Positions 32,291 to 34,222 of a DNA stretch of 34,222 nt are shown one piece after another. A model generated the notes under the pieces. The model was given only the letters and a program-made list of their open reading frames with translations. It was not told the origin of the DNA and ran no database searches. Both the position numbers and the translations under genes were made by a program. Source of the DNA: an uncultured Clostridia bacterium. Its GTDB lineage: Bacteria; Bacillota; Clostridia; TANB77; CAG-508. The DNA lies in assembly GCA_947589645.1 (NCBI GenBank), contig CANQCG010000017.1, positions 1 to 34,222 on the forward strand. Direction: 5' to 3'. Each line of letters opens with the position of its first letter. Position 1 is the first letter of the stretch.

Positions 32291-33007
32291 ATGAAAACTT
32301 TAAGATTGGGGTCTACTGGACCTATGGTGGAATTTTTACAAAATTTATTGCAAAAATTAGGGTACTACAATGGAGAAATTGATGGCATTTTTGGCGCTAA
32401 TACACAAAATGCGGTTATTAATTTTCAACGAAATTTTGGTCTTACACAAGTTGATGGTATTGTTGGGCCAAAAACTTGGAATGCTTTGCAACCTTATATT
32501 GATGGAGCACTTGGCTTTATTGTTCCTACTAATATTAGCTATAGCTACAGTATTTTGCAGATTAATTTAGATACATTAAAAAAACTATATCCTTTTTTAG
32601 AGATTGGCTCTGCTGGATATAGCATTATTGGAAATTCTATTCCTTATGTTCGTATAGGTACTGGCCCTAAACAAGTATTTTATTCTGCTTCTATTCATGC
32701 AAGCGAATGGATTACTTCCCCTGTTTTGATGAAATTTTTAGCTGATTATTGCTATTGTTATAAAAATGATTTAAATATTTATAATGTTAATGCACGAACT
32801 CTTTATAATTCTACTTCTATTTATATTATGCCTATGGTTAACCCTGATGGTGTTAATTTGGTTACTGGTGAACTTTTATATAATTCTCCTTCTTATCTTT
32901 TTGCTCAAGGTATTGCTAGCAATTTTCCTAGCATTCCTTTTCCAAGTGGTTGGAAGGCAAATATTAGAGGTGTGGGTTTTAAAATATACCAACCTATTTT
33001 ACTGTGA
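32291..33007 (+). pseudogene. Truncated peptidoglycan-binding/M14 zinc peptidase
   Basis: The 238-aa frame begins at an ATG with AGGATGGAG. An N-terminal peptidoglycan-binding domain of type 1 (5-66; [22 protein letters not shown]) is followed by an M14 carboxypeptidase domain of the gamma-D-glutamyl-diaminopimelate peptidase type. Zinc ligands H136 and E139 (S-I-H-A-S-E-W) and N-P-D-G (184-187) are present. Homology stops at G-W-K-A-N-I-R-G-V, where relatives continue with D-L-N-L; the frame ends after ten unrelated residues ([10 protein letters not shown]). The third zinc ligand and catalytic Glu are lost, so it is almost certainly inactive. The 3' end overlaps the convergent gene by 9 bp, marking a recombination junction. 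Confidence 0.8.
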
Positions 33008-33712
33008 TGAATGTATTTTCTCTGCTCTTTCAAAGCCATCATCTGAATAGTATTCATATTTTCCATCATTGTATTTTAGTACCATTCCTTCTGTTGCTTT
33101 GCTTAGTAAATCTTTTGGAATATCAACTTCTTCAAATTCGGTTTTGGGTGCATCTGTTAAATCCCATAGAAATCTATTGTTTCCTATTTCCTCAGTTACC
33201 ATATATAAATGTCCTTCTTTTCTATGTTTATCTAAATTTATATTTTGCTTATCAAGTATTTCTTTTGCCATATCTTTTATATTTTCTTGTAATTCTTTAG
33301 TAGAAATGTTATCAATTACAAAAATATTATCTTTAATTTTTAAAACATCATTTATTTTTACTTCACTTGGCATATCTTTTTTGTTTATTTCCATTTCATC
33401 TATTTTTCCATCTTTTGCTTTTAATATAGTATAAGTATTATCTTGCTTATCTTTAACAAAATATATTTCTGAATTTTTTTGTGCATATGTTAATACAACA
33501 TCATCTAAGTTCCATCTTATAGTATTTTGATTTCCTGTTGTAAAATTGTTTTTAGATAATATATCTTCTATTATTGGAATTTCTTCGCTTGCGCAGTTTG
33601 AATTATTTTTGATATTATTTTCTAAATGATTTGATAACTCTTTTATAAAATTTTGCACAAATTTATTCTCCTTTAAATTATTAAATAAATCATTCACTAA
33701 GTCTAAATTCAA
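32999..33712 (-). CDS. Protein with two DUF3006-like repeats
   Basis: A 237-aa protein starting at TTG 33712 with AAGGAG about 10 nt upstream. The N-terminal ~75 residues are helical. Two similar segments follow: about 83-136 (Y-F-V-K-D-K...[20 protein letters not shown]) and about 167-232 (H-L-Y-M-V-T-E-E...[10 protein letters not shown]...G-M-V-L-K-Y). Both fit the DUF3006 pattern (strand pair, I-P-x-x-L, G-D-V-L) often found beside MBL-fold nucleases or competence proteins. There is no signal peptide. It is next to a DNA/RNA nuclease gene on the same strand, so it could be its immunity or accessory protein; that is inference. Confidence 0.55.
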   Translation of the reverse strand: MNLDLVNDLFNNLKENKFVQNFIKELSNHLENNIKNNSNCASEEIPIIEDILSKNNFTTGNQNTIRWNLDDVVLTYAQKNSEIYFVKDKQDNTYTILKAKDGKIDEMEINKKDMPSEVKINDVLKIKDNIFVIDNISTKELQENIKDMAKEILDKQNINLDKHRKEGHLYMVTEEIGNNRFLWDLTDAPKTEFEEVDIPKDLLSKATEGMVLKYNDGKYEYYSDDGFERAEKIHSSQ

Positions 33713-33818
33713 TATGTAATCACTCCTTTTTTTAATTTTTTTGATATTGGAAATATACTATATGATTTAATAGTATTAAGAATTAAACTTAAGAGTAATT
33801 ATATATCGTTTTACATAA

Positions 33819-33842
33819 ATTTACAATAATTTTATTGTAAAT
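33819..33842 (-). terminator. Hairpin downstream of the nuclease gene
   Basis: Perfect 10-bp arms ATTTACAATA / TATTGTAAAT (33819-33828, 33833-33842) with a 4-nt loop lie 17 nt after the nuclease stop on the minus strand. A/T-only stem and weak T tail, so it is a modest terminator. Confidence 0.45.
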
Positions 33843-33859
33843 TATCAAGTTTTATTAAT

Positions 33860-34222
33860 TTATTCTTCTATATGACTTTCTCCAGTAGCATAATCTATAA
33901 CTATTCCTGGTTGAACATTATAACAATATACATTAAAGTGAACACCTTTGCCTGAATCTTCAACTGACCATGCTTCCATTTGAACTCCACTTGCTAGAAG
34001 ATTATTATTCTCAAAAATCGGTGTTACTCTATATAGAACATGATTATTTTCATTTTTATTTATATACTCAGCTACTTTATTTTCAAATGGTAACATTCCT
34101 TCTGTATTTAAATATCTTGTCCCTGTTATCAGATTACTTTTATTAGCATTTTCTCCTGCAAGTTGCCAACCAATTAAATGACAACGATTATATAAATATT
34201 TATCTTTTATTAAATTATCATA
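33860..34222 (-). CDS. DNA/RNA non-specific endonuclease, 3' part (5' end outside window)
   Basis: The frame is open to the window edge: 42 codons precede the internal Met at 34096 without a stop, giving at least 120 residues. The visible part carries Y-N-R-C-H-L-I-G-W-Q-L-A-G-E-N-A-N, the (N)R-x-H-L-I catalytic region of the Endonuclea_NS_2/NUC family, with the general-base His about 15 residues from the edge. It continues N-L-I-T-G-T-R-Y-L-N, H-V-L-Y-R-V-T-P-I-F and V-Q-P-G-I-V-I-D-Y-A-T-G-E-S at the C-terminus. Family members are secreted or toxin-type nucleases; an N-terminal signal cannot be seen here. The family assignment is strong. Confidence 0.88.
   Translation of the reverse strand, partial: YDNLIKDKYLYNRCHLIGWQLAGENANKSNLITGTRYLNTEGMLPFENKVAEYINKNENNHVLYRVTPIFENNNLLASGVQMEAWSVEDSGKGVHFNVYCYNVQPGIVIDYATGESHIEE

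Noticed and set aside
1..34222. tRNA or rRNA genes
   Set aside because: Intergenic gaps were read for GTTCGANTC-type arms and GC-rich cloverleaf segments; none was convincing.

Overview
The window is chromosomal DNA of a very AT-rich, low-GC Gram-positive bacterium of the Clostridia/Firmicutes type. Supporting signs are strong AGGAGG-type ribosome binding sites, canonical TTGACA/TATAAT promoters, a CIRCE operator on clpB, an uninterrupted sigK with a cleavable pro-sequence, a splB-like radical SAM gene (both spore-former markers) and many SipW-type signal peptidases. I cannot name the species. No rRNA, tRNA or CRISPR array was seen.

Region 1 (about 1-14.6 kb) is the unusual part. A 12-gene minus-strand operon (10864 to 967), a three-gene minus-strand operon (14476 to 12145) and two plus-strand genes (232-834, 11170-12129) form one locus. 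It encodes six secreted proteins with SipW/TasA-type signal peptides and, in most of them, a shared C-terminal W-x-N-D...D-T motif. It also encodes four ER/SipW-type signal peptidases, one of which has lost its catalytic residues, and a small anchored extracytoplasmic protein. The cytoplasmic side comprises a membrane-anchored McrB-type AAA+ ATPase, a DUF2357-like (McrC-like) partner without a nuclease domain, and three or four proteins of no recognised family. Both plus-strand promoters carry 11-bp direct repeats (RTTACAT core) placed 41-42 bp upstream of the -35 box, and a related motif lies upstream of the main minus promoter. The locus is therefore probably co-regulated by an OmpR/PhoB-type activator. 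My reading is an undescribed surface-fibre or matrix assembly system powered or remodelled by an McrB-like ATPase.

Region 2 (14.6-27.1 kb) is housekeeping: a CmpB-family membrane protein, clpB (promoter overlapped by CIRCE), pyrG (leader attenuator), deoD, mreB, a pyrimidine-nucleoside phosphorylase, rnhB with a small membrane protein, an splB-like gene and sigK. Two copies of a ~110-bp palindromic, MITE-like repeat lie here in opposite orientation. Imperfect duplications about 60 bp apart follow clpB and pdp.

Region 3 (27.1-32.1 kb) is a minus-strand polysaccharide operon: a GT4 glycosyltransferase, two GT2 glycosyltransferases and an O-antigen-ligase/polymerase-like membrane protein.

Region 4 (32.2 kb to the end) is an accessory junction: a truncated peptidoglycan-binding/M14 peptidase, a protein with two DUF3006-like repeats, and the 3' part of a secreted-type DNA/RNA nuclease gene running off the window.
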